Shown here: piece after piece, positions 1 through 10,398 of the stretch
How the letters are laid out: each line of letters opens with the position of its first letter
Position numbering within the stretch: position 1 is the stretch's first letter
Origin: Eucommia ulmoides
Lineage: Eukaryota; Streptophyta; Magnoliopsida; Garryales; Eucommiaceae
Reading direction: 5' to 3'
Assembly (NCBI GenBank): GCA_016647705.1
Contig: CM028335.1
Span: 24,034,905 to 24,098,904, forward strand
Length of the DNA: 64,000 bases
Made by a program: the position numbers and the translations under genes
The notes under the pieces: generated by a model
The model's input: only the letters and a program-made list of their open reading frames with translations
Told to the model about the DNA's origin: nothing
Databases searched by the model: none

Positions 1-723
1 ATAGGGTTATGGTCATGTGTAGCTAAACATATATTGTCTAGAGAGCGATTTGTTTATAAAACGTTGTTTCTTTGATCTTTGTTTCGTTATCAGTTTTTCA
101 TCCATATTCGATTGTGTTTACCGTTTTATTACAATAATTATATGCTTGTTATGGTATTGTGGTTAGTTTGAGAATATGGAGTTTGACACTCGGGAGAGGT
201 AACCCCAGATTCGAACTAGAGTTTAAACACAACATAACAATCTAATGACTCGAAAGAACATTAGAAAGTATGCAATCCATGAGGTTGGGGCGAGACTCAT
301 GTGACTAAATGTTGTATACACGCTAGACAGGGACGTCGGCGTTGACGCAAAGAAGCGTATTCATTCACTTTACACTCGGGAGAGGTAGTGAGTGAGATTT
401 CGATACCTAAACTGTCGGATAGTTTGAATGACGTTAATGTAAACTAAATTGAATCAAACACGTTTAAGTGAACAAAGTTAATCCCTAGACAATATAATCC
501 CTTAAACATTATATTAGTATTATAGTTATTAATTTAGTTTAGTATATTTTATTAACAAAAATCTAAATTGAGTCGCCTAGATAAAATCCGGTTATGACAA
601 TCACGGTACTCAACGACAATTTAATCCAATCCCTGTGAATACGATAACCCTACTCTTCCCATTATACTAAAACTTGACTCATACACTTGCGGTGAAAGTG
701 ACGATGTAATACATCGCTACCAA
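1..723 (+). mobile_element. LTR remnant, Athila-like family (3' part)
   Basis: The window opens inside an LTR that closely matches the 5' LTR at about 48880-49596 and the segment 56800-57389. Shared blocks include the GACACTCGGGAGAGGTAA segment, the following TTTAAACACAAC segment and the AATCCCTAGA segment. The copy ends in CA at 723 and is followed by unrelated DNA with no primer-binding site. It is therefore either a 3' LTR end or a solo LTR whose left end lies outside the window. No coding capacity is seen. Confidence 0.7.
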
Positions 724-778
724 GAGGCCTAAGACCTCCCTACAAGTATTTAATGGTTACTTTATTTTTTATAGTTTA

Positions 779-913
779 CACATACCTTGACTAATTACAT
801 TCACAAGCGATTTTAAGGACGCATTCTTCCACATCAATCTGGTGCATTTCAAATTAAATTTAAGATTTAATTTCTAAAATAATTTTCAAGAGAATCTAAC
901 TCTGGTTGACAAG
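779..913 (+). repeat. Diverged direct duplication, copy A
   Basis: This segment runs from CACATACCTTGACTAATTAC to GGTTGACAAG and is repeated, with many substitutions, at 1145-1279. The shared skeleton is an ACT-AAT-CAC block, then TTAAGGA-GCA-CTTCC-ACAT, then GGTGCATT, then an A/T-rich part and a GGTTGACAAG end. An A-tract follows at 915-933. I cannot assign it to a family. The rest of 724-1481 is AT-rich DNA without genes. Confidence 0.55.
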
Positions 914-1144
914 AAAAAAAAAAAAAAAAAAAAACTCTCCTTACCAATCGAACAAATAGATTACATGTTACTACTAATATTCAATATTTTTAAAAGAAAA
1001 AGAATAGTGTTCCATCGGTATTGTTATTCCCACTGATTTATAAATAAAAATGAAAAATAGAGCAATTAATAATTTTTAAGAGCACGCAATAAACTTCTTT
1101 CTTTTTTTTTTGGTTTTACGGTAAGATGTGTCCTTACCAACTTA

Positions 1145-1279
1145 TGCACACCTCAACTAATCACCTCACTGGACGATCTTAAGGATGCACCTTCCCACAT
1201 TTCCTTGGTGCATTCAGAATTAAATTCAATATTTAATTCTCAGAGTACTTCCCAGAAGAGTTGAACCGCGGTTGACAAG
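1145..1279 (+). repeat. Diverged direct duplication, copy B
   Basis: This is the second copy of the 779-913 unit, offset by about 366 bp and ending in GGTTGACAAGG. It may be an old tandem duplication or the two ends of a decayed element. No open frame is present. Confidence 0.55.
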
Positions 1280-1481
1280 GACTTATAATATTCTTGGTAT
1301 AAATGTGATAGTCCAATAGATATTTTTATTAATTAAATCTTGTTTTGACTTGATATAGTTTTATTAATTAAAATAGAGGTTTTAAATTTTTAGTCCTTAT
1401 TAAACAGGCCATGTATAAAAATTAAAAAAAAAAAAAAACTTTTGAACTGTTCACTCATAACTCTGACCTCCATGTACAACC

Positions 1482-3278
1482 AATTAAATTTTTAGTCCTT
1501 GGTAGACAAAAAAGAATCGAAAAAAAAACAAAAACCCCTCTGTCTCATTTATGTTAACGTTATCTCTATCTCTCTTTATCCCTTATCACTCTCACTCCAC
1601 AATCCACATACCGTTCACTCACAAAATAATTTCAAATTTCATGAGAGAGAATCTTTCTCTCTAAAAACCCTAGGTGAGGGAGGCGGTGGTGGTGGCAATT
1701 TCTCCACCACCACTGTGCTTGCCTGACTCGAGCTTACTTCCCCTATATTGCATTTATCTCAAACTCTCAGCGATTATCTCTTTCTCTCGTGCTCTCGCTC
1801 TCGATCTTGCTCTCTCTCCAATCTCGTGACGACACTTCTCCGAACTTTCATGAAGACTATACCCATCGCCGCCGATATCGCCGTCGACCTCGCCGTCTTC
1901 GATCTTGCTACCCATCCCTCTGCAAAGGACCACATCTCACTCAAAATGAGTAGATTTTGATAGTAGTGGCCGAATTCCAAGACGGTGTTCCTTGGCGATG
2001 GTTTGTTTGGGCTGCGATGTCCCGCGACGATCGGATCTGGACGCTCTCAATCTTGTTCTCTCTGTCTTGGTGACAACGACATTTCCCCTACCGAAATCTT
2101 CGTCACAGCTCTTCGTCGGGTTTAGCGATGCCCCCTATCTCGCTGACCACATCTCTTAAAATACAATGTGTCCAAAATCTCCTTTTCGATTTGCCCCGGT
2201 GTCCCATGGCCGATCATCGTTCTCCTCACCCTCATTGGTAAATTCGATCAAGTCCTTGACTAATGACTAGATTTGATTTTTGGCTATCTTGACCAGTATA
2301 TTCTAATGTTTTACTTTGATGTTTATTGCTCTTGTTAGGATTATTTATTTCCTTTCAACTTTTGTTGTTAGGATCTTTGGATTTGTTGTCTTTGTGTAGG
2401 CAGTATGTTGCTTTGTTGTTTGAATTCCTCATTGTTTGTTAATTTCTTTTATAAATGAACTCTCTTACCTTCTCTCTCACACTCAGATATGGAAATTCTA
2501 GATTTGAATTTTTCAGATCTGGAAATCCCACATTTGAATTTTCGAGTAAACATTTGTTCTGTGCAAGAATCATCATTCTTTAACACACGGCGACGAACAA
2601 CGGTGCAGATGAATGGTGAAGAGGCTCAAACGGAGCCGTCTGGGTTTCCAGATCTAAAAAATCATGTTAAAGTTAACACACACACAAAAGAACATAAACT
2701 CACCGCACCGTCTGAACTCGCAGTCGCTGTTACCGCCATTCGTCAGCCCTCTCTCTCTCTCTCATTAAAGTTAACACACACACAAAAGTACATGAAAATG
2801 CATTAAACTTAACACAAAGAAGCTAAAAAATGTGCATTTTGGTTAACGAACACCTAACCCAAGTTACATAAATAGAAAATACGATACAATCATGTTGACG
2901 TTAACACACAAAATCCCAAAGAATAAAGATATGTAACACACAAGCAAACGAGGAAGATCCATTAACATTAACACACACACACACACACACACATACACAC
3001 ACACACACAAAAAAAACAAGAAAATGCGTTAGCGTTAACATAGAGAAACCCAAAAAAAAATGAATTAACTTTAATGTTCACTCGGCCAAAAAATACAAAA
3101 TATCACATACAATGAATTAATGTTAACGCAAACACAAGGGGGCTAAAAAAATGAAGGCGCGTTAACGTTAATGCACACAAACAGATGAGGAAGATACGTT
3201 AACATGAACACACACAAAAAGAACATGAAAATGCGTTAACGTTAACGTGAAATTCAAATCGTAGTTTTGTAATATAGG
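1482..3278 (+). repeat. GTTAAC-rich repeat family, copy 1, left part
   Basis: The segment opens with AATTAAATTTTTAGTCCTTG, which also opens copy 2 at about 30062 (AATTAAATTTTTAGTCCTTA). A CT-rich tract and a GC-rich, exon-like part (about 1650-2250) follow. From about 2660 to 3250 it is a field of degenerate GTTAACGTTAAC motifs mixed with CACACA runs. The Tat retrotransposon interrupts it at 3279, and it resumes at 16010 with another GTTAACGTTAACGTTA. Short open frames here (1499-1726, 2489-2806) are low-complexity, and I do not accept them as genes. The family is unknown to me; a non-autonomous DNA transposon is a possibility. Confidence 0.55.
2966..3009 (+). repeat. (AC)n microsatellite
   Basis: A nearly pure CA/AC dinucleotide run broken by one CATACA, inside the GTTAAC-rich repeat. 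Confidence 0.85.
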
Positions 3279-3949
3279 TGATAGGGGAATCTCGTTAGGT
3301 ACACCACGTGATTAATATCCGCCCAAGTATAGAAGAATGGTCGAGCTGAGAGTTGAAATTCCCTCAGTGCTGAGTTGGGATGCCCCTCCAGCCGAGTTAA
3401 GGGTCATCTCAAGGGAGAAATCCGGGTCAGCAGACTACAATTTGGACTGACGAGATAAGGTACCCTCTACTTGCCATCTCCACACTCGGGAGCTTACCAG
3501 GCCGTCATGAGGTTCTGGCCCATGGGCCTCTACATATGGACTCAAAAGCCCAACCCAGACGATTAGAAAACTAATCTGCCCGCTCATTGGCTGTCCAACG
3601 GATTAGGTTAATTAACCCGAGCTTGGCTCTCTAATTTCGCGGCACTAATCAAACATCGGCGCCTATAAATACGCTAGGGCACCCAGTACCCAGAGGTACG
3701 TAACCACTACTTAACTCACAACACTTTCAGCCCTTCTCCATCGTATACTTACTCTCACGCTAGAAGGGCTTTACCGGGCACATCCCCAGTGGGTCTTTGT
3801 GTAGGTGCTCAGAGTAGAAGAGCGGAGCTCAGCTCGGAAACTGCCACCACCTCTGAATTCAGACAATCAACACCGCTATCAGCCGCTTTGTGTCCCCGAT
3901 ATCCTCCCGGACCATATTATTGACCCGTCACCACTTTTTGATATCAACA
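3279..3949 (+). repeat. Tat element 5' LTR
   Basis: 671 bp, starting TGATAGGGG and ending ATATCAACA. The 3' LTR starts TAATATAGGGG, which suggests an ancestral TGATATAGGGG start with a two-base loss here and a G-to-A change there. A TATA box lies at 3664-3669. The U3 part contains a GTCGAGCTGAGAG motif that is the reverse complement of part of the element's own internal tandem repeat. Confidence 0.92.
3661..3672 (+). promoter_or_regulatory. LTR promoter TATA box
   Basis: GCCTATAAATAC sits about 285 bp before the LTR end. It is conserved in the 3' LTR as GCCTATAAATTC at 15721. It is the likely core promoter for genomic RNA of the element. Confidence 0.6.
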
Positions 3950-3969
3950 GTTTGGCGTCATCTGTGGGA
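3950..3969 (+). promoter_or_regulatory. Primer-binding site of the Tat element
   Basis: GTTTGGCGTCATCTGTGGGA directly follows the LTR end. TTGGCG...TCTGTGGGAA is the usual primer-binding form in plant Tat and related gypsy elements. I do not assign the tRNA. Confidence 0.75.
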
Positions 3970-4107
3970 ACGCACTAAAAGCCTCCTCTAATCGTCAGCT
4001 CCCCACGAGATTAAGACTTGATGATCACAAGGTCTGGAAAAGAAATCTGCTAAGCCGACCAAGCACTTACCGCTAGCAGTAATCTACCCCACTTATCCGT
4101 ACAGAAT

Positions 4108-5823
4108 ATGTCAAGGGTTTCCAAGTCGGATACCCCTACACCACCTGCGAAGAGTCTACACCAACCCACCATCCCGCCATCTAGGGCGGTAGGTCCGGCG
4201 ACTCAGCCCACCGCTCAGGGGGGTCCAATCTTTCCCCCAAGGCAGTTTGTTGGGCAAACTTCTAGTGCTCCTAAGGCAGCCCGCGTCAATCTTTTGGAAC
4301 GCCAGCTCGGCGAGTTCCAAACCTTCTTCCAGATCGTCCTAGCCCACTCACGGTCGGCTCCTCCAATGGGTCTTCCGGAAGTCCAGGGTGCGGGTCGGGA
4401 GAAACGGGTGGCCGGAGTGGAAGAGCATATCATCCATTCCAACAGACACGTCCCAAGACCCTGGGCCCCCAACATTGGGCGGAGGGAGGTTGAATTAGTG
4501 CCCCCTGAGGCCTCGAGATCCCCATCACCGCCTCCACCAGGGCGAAGGAGAGGCGATCGTGCTGAGTCTTCCCTCACTCAAAGCCGTACCGTGTGGTCTA
4601 ACCATCATCCCCAGCGCATTCGAGAGATAGACTCACATTCCCCGCCACGATAGCCACCACCTCGCGTCGATTTTAATCAAGCTCGAGTCTTACCAGGGGC
4701 CGAGATGGTGGTGGAGAGGCACCTAACTGACATGGAAGCAGTCTTACAACAGATCTAGGGAGCTAGGGGCCCGGCCAAGCTTCCTGCTGAGGTAAGATCT
4801 CATTTCATTAACGAAATTCTGGAGGAACCTCTACCCGCACGATACACCCATCCCCAAATGATCCTCTATAACGGGATCACTGATCCAGCGGACCACTTGT
4901 CCATCTTTAGGTCCTATATGGACCTGCACACTGTCTCAGTAGTAATGAGATGCAAGGCATTTCCCCTCACCCTTACGGGGGCTGCCGGGGCATGATTCCG
5001 AACTTTGGCGCCAGCCTCCATCTCCAATTTTCACGAGCTCGAGCCACTCTTTCTTTCGCGATTTGGACGATCACGGCGTAGGCCAAAAACCATGGCCCAC
5101 ATCTTCGCACTCCAGCAGCTACCCGATGAGTCATTGGGGGATTATGTAGAGAGGTTTTATAAAGAAATCATCGGTTGCGATGAGCTCAGTGACGTGGTCG
5201 CAATGAGCGCATTCATTGATGGCCTGAAATATCGACGCCTCATGTACGACCTCTGCTCTAACCTAACTCCAACTCTGGATGCTGCCCTAGAAAGAGGAAC
5301 AAGGTTTCATAATGCCGATAAGAGGGAAGTTGCCTGGAAGGATCGTGGAGGAGGTCAAAAAAAGAAAGGAAAGGCTGAAGAAGGGCTGAGCAGAAATCAT
5401 GGATCCAAAAGGTTGCAAGCTGAAGAAAGATTGGGCCCATTACCCAGGGATCGGAGACCATTCCTGCCCCAACGGAACCGCCAGCAGAACTTTACACTGC
5501 TCACAGTCTCGGTGGCCACTATCTTCACTAAGAATGCGGGGAGTGATCTTTTTCCTCCTCTTCCACCCCCCAGCGAAAAACTAATAGGGAAGTTAATGGA
5601 TAAATATTGTGCATTCCACGGGAATCGGGGGCATTCCACTGAGAATTGTTTCCGACTCCGGGAAGAAATCGAGGCCCTCATTAGTAGAGGGTACCTTGGT
5701 CACTACATTCGGAGGGACGACCGAGCTCCCAGAACAGAAGACCATGACCCCCGCGATGAACATACGAGTTGTAGGAGAAAGAAGAACAGGAGTCACCCCC
5801 CCTCCCAGGTCAGAAGGGGATAA
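4108..5823 (+). pseudogene. gag of the Tat element (nonsense-mutated)
   Basis: One reading frame runs from ATG 4108 to TAA 5821-5823, broken by stops at about 4651 (TAG), 4756 (TAG) and 4993 (TGA). The N-terminal 180 residues are Pro/Arg-rich. The central part matches the retrotransposon gag (capsid) pattern: an ILEEPLPARYTHPQM-type entry, then a DPADHLSIFRSYM block, a GAAGA(W)FRTL block with its Trp turned into TGA, and LPDESLGDYVERF. Near the C end a Cys-His motif, CAFHGNRGHSTENC, fits the zinc-finger-like element of Tat gags. The protein would form the particle that packages element RNA. As written it cannot be made full-length. An earlier ATG at 4021 leads quickly to a stop. Confidence 0.85.
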
Positions 5824-6477
5824 GGGCAGTGACGAACAAATGGTAGATAGCGAGATCAACGTCATCCATGGCGGGTTAAGCATGGGGGGAAGACTCTCTC
5901 CTCCAAGAAGAGATACGAGCACAAATCCAAGAGAAAAGCAAGTGAAAATATCTTTGAGGTAAGCACGGTCAATGCCGCGGAGTACAACGTTATTTTATTT
6001 AGTGAGACGGACCTCAAGGATGTACACGTCCCTCACGACGACGCTCTCGTCATCGTAGCCCTCATAAACCACTTCAAAATGGGAAGAATCCTAGTGTACG
6101 GTGGTAGTTCCGCTGATATCATCTTCAAATGGGTGTTCGAGAAAATGGATGTGGACCCCAGTGCGGTGAAGCCGTCGATAGCCCCTCTAGTCAGTTTTGG
6201 GGGGGACGTTGTGAACGCTGCTGGGTGGATTTCACTTCCCGTCACCGTCAAAGCCCATCCACGAACCTCAACTGTTTGGACCAAATATCTAATTGTGAAT
6301 AGGCCATCGCCCTATAACGCGATCATGGGTCGACCCACGATAGCGGCCCTCAAGGCCGTCTACTCACCATACCAACAGTCGATGAAATTTCCCACGGAGA
6401 GAGGTGTGGGAGTAGTGAGAGGTGATCAAGAGTCCTCTCGGGCTTGTGCTCGAAGGGCATTGGAGAAAAATAAATAG
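5824..6477 (+). pseudogene. Protease domain of the Tat element
   Basis: The gag frame stops at 5823. Coding similarity continues in the next frame (INVIHGGLSMGG block, about 5856-5893) and returns to the first frame from about 5941 (HDDALVIVALINHFKMGRI). The pepsin-like protease centre is VYGGSSADI at about 6100; the family has VDxGSSADI here, so the catalytic Asp is changed to Tyr. PSPYNAIMGRPT (about 6307-6342) is the conserved second half. The domain would cut the Gag-Pol polyprotein but has lost both frame and active site. Confidence 0.85.
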
Positions 6478-6486
6478 TAATCAAAG

Positions 6487-7430
6487 GTGGAGCCAAAGCT
6501 CGGAGATTCTAAACTCATGGCTCTGAGTCCGGGACCAATGCCGGTGCCCATCGATGATCCACGAGAAGAGGAGGTCGGTCCCCGACCTCACGAGGAACTA
6601 GAGGAGATTTCTATACACCCAACCATTAAAGAACAAACTCTTAGTATTGGAGCTAGCCTCATGTCTGAACAGAGAACCGAACTCATCTAACTCATTCAAA
6701 GAAATTTCGATGTCTCCGCATGGTCCCATGATGAGCTGTCGGGCATCGATCCAAACGTGGTGATGCACTGCCTTCACGCTAACCCACACCATCCTCCCGT
6801 GCGGTAGAAGCGACGAAAATTTCATCCGGAGCGTCAAAAGATAATTGAAGTGGAGATGGATAAATTGATTAAGTTAGGTGTCGTTGAAGAGGTCAAATTC
6901 CCCAACTGACTGGCAAATGTGGTCTTGGCCCCCAAGGATGGTAATAAGTGGCGCCTCTGCATTGATTTTAAAGACCTGAATAAGGCGTGCCCGAAGGACT
7001 TCTTCCCTCTGCCCAGGATTGACATCATCATCGATACCACAGCGAGGTACGGGCATCTAAGTTTTCACGACGCTTATGCTGGGAACAACCAAATCCCGAT
7101 GTTCCCCCCCCCCCGATAAGAGAAAAACATCATTCATCACAAATAAGGGTACATACTGCTACAAGGTAATGTCGTTTGGGCTACGCAACACCGGAGCTAC
7201 TTATCAATAACTGGTGAACAAAATGTTCAAGAAGGAGATCGGGCGAACGATGGAGGTTTAAATTGACGACATGTTGGTCAAGAGCTCGAGGTGCCCTGAC
7301 CACACCCAACATCTCCACAACTGCTTCGAAAAACTCCGGGCTCACCGCATGAAGCTCAACCCTAACAAATGTATTTTTTGGGGTTTCTGCGAGGAAGTTC
7401 CTAAGGTACATGGTCTCCCAACGTGGCATC
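6487..7430 (+). pseudogene. Reverse transcriptase domain of the Tat element
   Basis: Recognisable blocks, spread over frames, are: SHDELSGIDPNVV (about 6727), LANVVLAPKDGNKWRLCIDF (about 6910-6970), DLNKACPKDFFPLPRID (about 6973-7024), LSFHDAYAGNNQIPM (about 7058-7102) and the catalytic region at about 7258-7285. That last region reads stop-IDDMLVKS, so the Tyr of the YIDD box has become TAA. A run of C at 7106-7115 breaks the frame. The RT copies element RNA into DNA; this copy is dead. Confidence 0.88.
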
Positions 7431-7439
7431 GATGCTAAC

Positions 7440-8070
7440 CCTAATCAAATACATGCGATCCTCGGGATGGCCTCTCTTCAGAATAAGAAGAAGGTACAGA
7501 TACTGACAGGAAGACTCGCTGCCCTCAACCACTTCATATCTAGAGCGTCGGAGAAATGTATGTCGTTCTTCAAAGTGCTAAGAGGCAACAACAACTTTGG
7601 GTGGACCGACAAATGCGAATCGGCTTTCCAAGCGCTAAAAAATTATTTATCCTCTGCTCATCTGTTCAGCACCCTAAAGGAGAGGGAAACTCTATACTTA
7701 TATATTGCCGCATCTGCGACGGCGGTTGCGCTGCTCTTGTAAAAGATGATACCGATGTACAACACCCGGTCTTTTACTCTAGCAGGATCCTCTCGGATGC
7801 TGAGACGAGCTACACTAAATTTTAGAAGCTATCTTATGCCCTACTAGTGGCTTCTCGGAAGCTGAAACAGTATTTCCAAGCCCACGAGATTGTCGTCTTC
7901 ACGGACTAACCGATAAGACAAATCTTATATTTACCAGATATCTCGGGATGATTAATGAAGTACAGCCTTGAGTTGGGTCAGTTTCACATTGAATACCGCC
8001 CTAGGATGGCCATCAAGGGCCAGGTCCTGGCGGATTTCATCACTGAGCTCACATTTCCTGAGGACCCCGG
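7440..8070 (+). pseudogene. Gypsy-type RNase H domain of the Tat element
   Basis: The region encodes LYLYIAASATAVALLLVKDD, then HPVFYSSRILSDAETSYTKF, then a SRKLKQYFQAHEIVVFTD block and finally GQVLADFITEL (about 8020-8050). These are the usual connection and RNase H pieces downstream of gypsy RT. A stop follows FTD, and a frame change lies near 7740. The domain would remove the RNA strand during reverse transcription. Confidence 0.82.
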
Positions 8071-8133
8071 CCATCCACCACTCGCCTGGAAGCTATAACC
8101 GTGGGAGGAGGAAAAGCGCTAAGGGACTCAAGC

Positions 8134-8460
8134 CCTGATATCGGTCTAGAAACGTGGAGGCTATTCACCAATGGATCGTCTAACACTAGCGGTTGTGGAG
8201 CGGGGATGGTGCTTGTTGCCCCAGACAACGAAGATATAAAGTATGCCCTGAGGCTGGGGTTCAGAGCAACTAACAACGAGGTGAAGTACGAGGCTCTGCT
8301 GGCCGGGCTTTTCTTAGCAAGGGAGTTTAATGTAACGACGTTATCTGTCTTTTGCAACTCTCAGTTGGTCATCAACAAGGTCAACGGGAATTATTTGGCA
8401 AAGAATCCCAGTATGACCGCATATCTTAAAAGGGTCAAAACCCTGATGAAAAAATTTTAA
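8134..8460 (+). pseudogene. Second (archaeal-like) RNase H of the Tat element
   Basis: About 109 residues begin with WRLFTNGSSNTSGCGAGMVL and continue through LRLGFRATNNEVKYEALLAG and LSVFCNSQLVINKVNG. This is the classical RNase HI fold signature: DGSSN..G.GAG, NNEAEYEAL, and DSQL with Asp changed to Asn. A second RNase H immediately after the gypsy one is a hallmark of the Tat group. Two catalytic acids appear changed (TNGSS for TDGSS or VDGSS, CNSQL for xDSQL). The frame stays open for the whole domain, the best-preserved piece of this pol. Confidence 0.85.
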
Positions 8461-8556
8461 AAAGTCAATGTGTCCCAAATATCTCAGGAAGAGAATCGGC
8501 ACGCTGATGCCTTGGAAAACCTGGCCTCAGCAATAGCGTTGACCCTAAAATGAAAT

Positions 8557-9900
8557 GTGTTGATTGAGTATCTGGATGCTCCAAGCACGGAGATTTCTGA
8601 CCAGGTAGCTCCAATTTGTGAGCTCAATGACCATCCCACTTGGATAGACCTTATTCGGAGATATTTGGAAGACAGGACGCTACCCGACAATCGCAATGAA
8701 GTAAGGAGGATACGATACAGGTCTTCCATATATTGCATTCTGGATAGGATCCTCTATCGACGTTCCTTCTTTGGACTATACTCTCGATGCCTGCGACCGG
8801 AAGAGGCCGACTACGTCATGAAAGAAATCCATGAGGGAATTTGTGGCAATCACTCGGAAGGCAGGGCCCTGGCTGGAAAACTTCTCCGCCAAGGGTATTT
8901 TTGGCGAAAAATACTACAGGACACAAGTGAGTTCGTTAAAAGTGCGACAAGTGCCAACGTTTTGGTCCCCACCCTTATTTACTGCCTACGACCATGGTGC
9001 CCATGGCGAGCCCATGACCCTTTGCTCAATGGGGAATAGACCTGTTGGGCCCTTTTTGTCAGGCCACAGGTCAAAAAAAATTCCTCGTCGTCGCTATCGA
9101 TTACTTCACCAAGTGGGTGGAGGCCGAACCCTTGGCTCGCATCACCAAAGAAAAGATCCGGGACTTTGTCTGGAAATCGATGGTGTGCCGATTTGGAATC
9201 CCAAGGGCAATCGTATCTGACAATGGCACTCAATTCGACAATGACTTATATGCTTCTTTTTGCTCCGGCCTGGGTATCCGAACACACTTTGCGTCGCCAG
9301 GTCACCCTCAAGCTAATGGTCAGGTCAAGGTCACGAACTGAACAATTTTACACGATTTAAAGACCAGGCTTGACAAGGCCAAGGGAAGGTGAGTGAAGGA
9401 TCTTTATCCAATTCTCTGGGCGTACTACACCACTTCCCGAACAACCGAAGAGACACCGTTCGCAATGACATTCAGATCCGAGTCCATAATTCCTGCGGAT
9501 ATCGGCTTACTAACCTTCCGAACGTCACTCTAGGACCAGGACCACCAGGCAAATGATGCAATACTGGCCCTCAACCTGGATCATTTAGAAGAACGATGAG
9601 AGAACGCTCAGGTATGCCAAGCAGAGTACCAGCAGTGGGCAGCTTGATACTATGATAGAAGGGTGCGACCGCGCCATTTTGAAGTCAGAGACCTAGTTCT
9701 CAAAAAGGTTACTCTAGCAACTAAGGAGCAAAATGTAGGAAAGTTAGCCCCCAGCTGAGAGGGACCTTACCGTGTGGTTAGAGTTGCAAGGCCGGGCACT
9801 TAGGAGCTCGAAACCAAGGAGGGCATCCCACTGTGACACCCGTGGAATGCCGACCATCTCAAGCAATACCACCGTCGGATAAAGATCATTTTGTAATCAT
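8557..9900 (+). pseudogene. Integrase region of the Tat element
   Basis: The zinc-binding part is at about 8820-8990 (HEGICGNHSEGRALAGKLLR, then a Cys pair lost to a frameshift). The core has AIDYFTKWVEAEPLARITKE (about 9093-9150) and IVSDNGTQFDNDLYASF (about 9211-9260). The third catalytic residue should be Glu in HPQANGQVEVTN, but codon AAG encodes Lys at about 9327, followed by a TGA in place of Arg. C-terminal fragments (YYTTSRTTEETPFAM, then YDRRVRPRHFEVRDLVLKK, then GPYRVVRV) continue to about 9895. It would insert the DNA copy into the genome; it is inactive. Confidence 0.87.
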
Positions 9901-10265
9901 TTCGTTTGCATGCCAAGTGTAATGTATTTTGATATTAAGGTAATATATTTTCAAAAGACGCAATTTGTTACTTAACCGATCTTCTAGAATGCTTAGATAC
10001 CTAGCAGACAGACCCAATGAGTCACGTTAGAACCAGTAGCACGAGCAGTGAAACTACTCCCACACAGGCTGGGGTGCGGGGTGATCCTAGGGGCAACTAT
10101 GAATCTGGTCAAAAGGTCGAAACAAATCACCTACTACATCCTAGAGAAGTAGTGTGAGGCAAAAAGGAATTGGGAACAAGTAAGTGCTCAAAAATTCGCT
10201 GTGTATTATATTCAACAAAAAAGGAAGGGCTTACATCGGTTGGGTTCTTGCCCATAGACACAGTC

Positions 10266-10268
<3 letters not shown>

Positions 10269-10335
<67 letters not shown>
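10269..10335 (+). repeat. (AT)n microsatellite
   Basis: About 33 uninterrupted AT units inside the untranslated region of the Tat element between pol and the antisense gene. The Ile-Tyr open frame over it is a by-product. Confidence 0.95.
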
Positions 10336-10338
<3 letters not shown>

Positions 10339-10398
10339 GTACAAAAAGAGTTCAAACAAAAAAAAATCTAAGTCTTCAAAAAAGGCCGAGCTAGGGAC

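Noticed and set aside
1499-2806. Small plus-strand frames in GTTAAC repeat copy 1
   Set aside because: The composition is low-complexity, and the equivalent part of copy 2 has no matching frame.
4215-4577. Minus-strand open frame under the Tat gag
   Set aside because: It is a shadow of the GC-rich gag frame, and the plus-strand reading matches gag.
10170-10394. Open frame rich in Ile-Tyr
   Set aside because: It is a direct translation of the (AT)n microsatellite.
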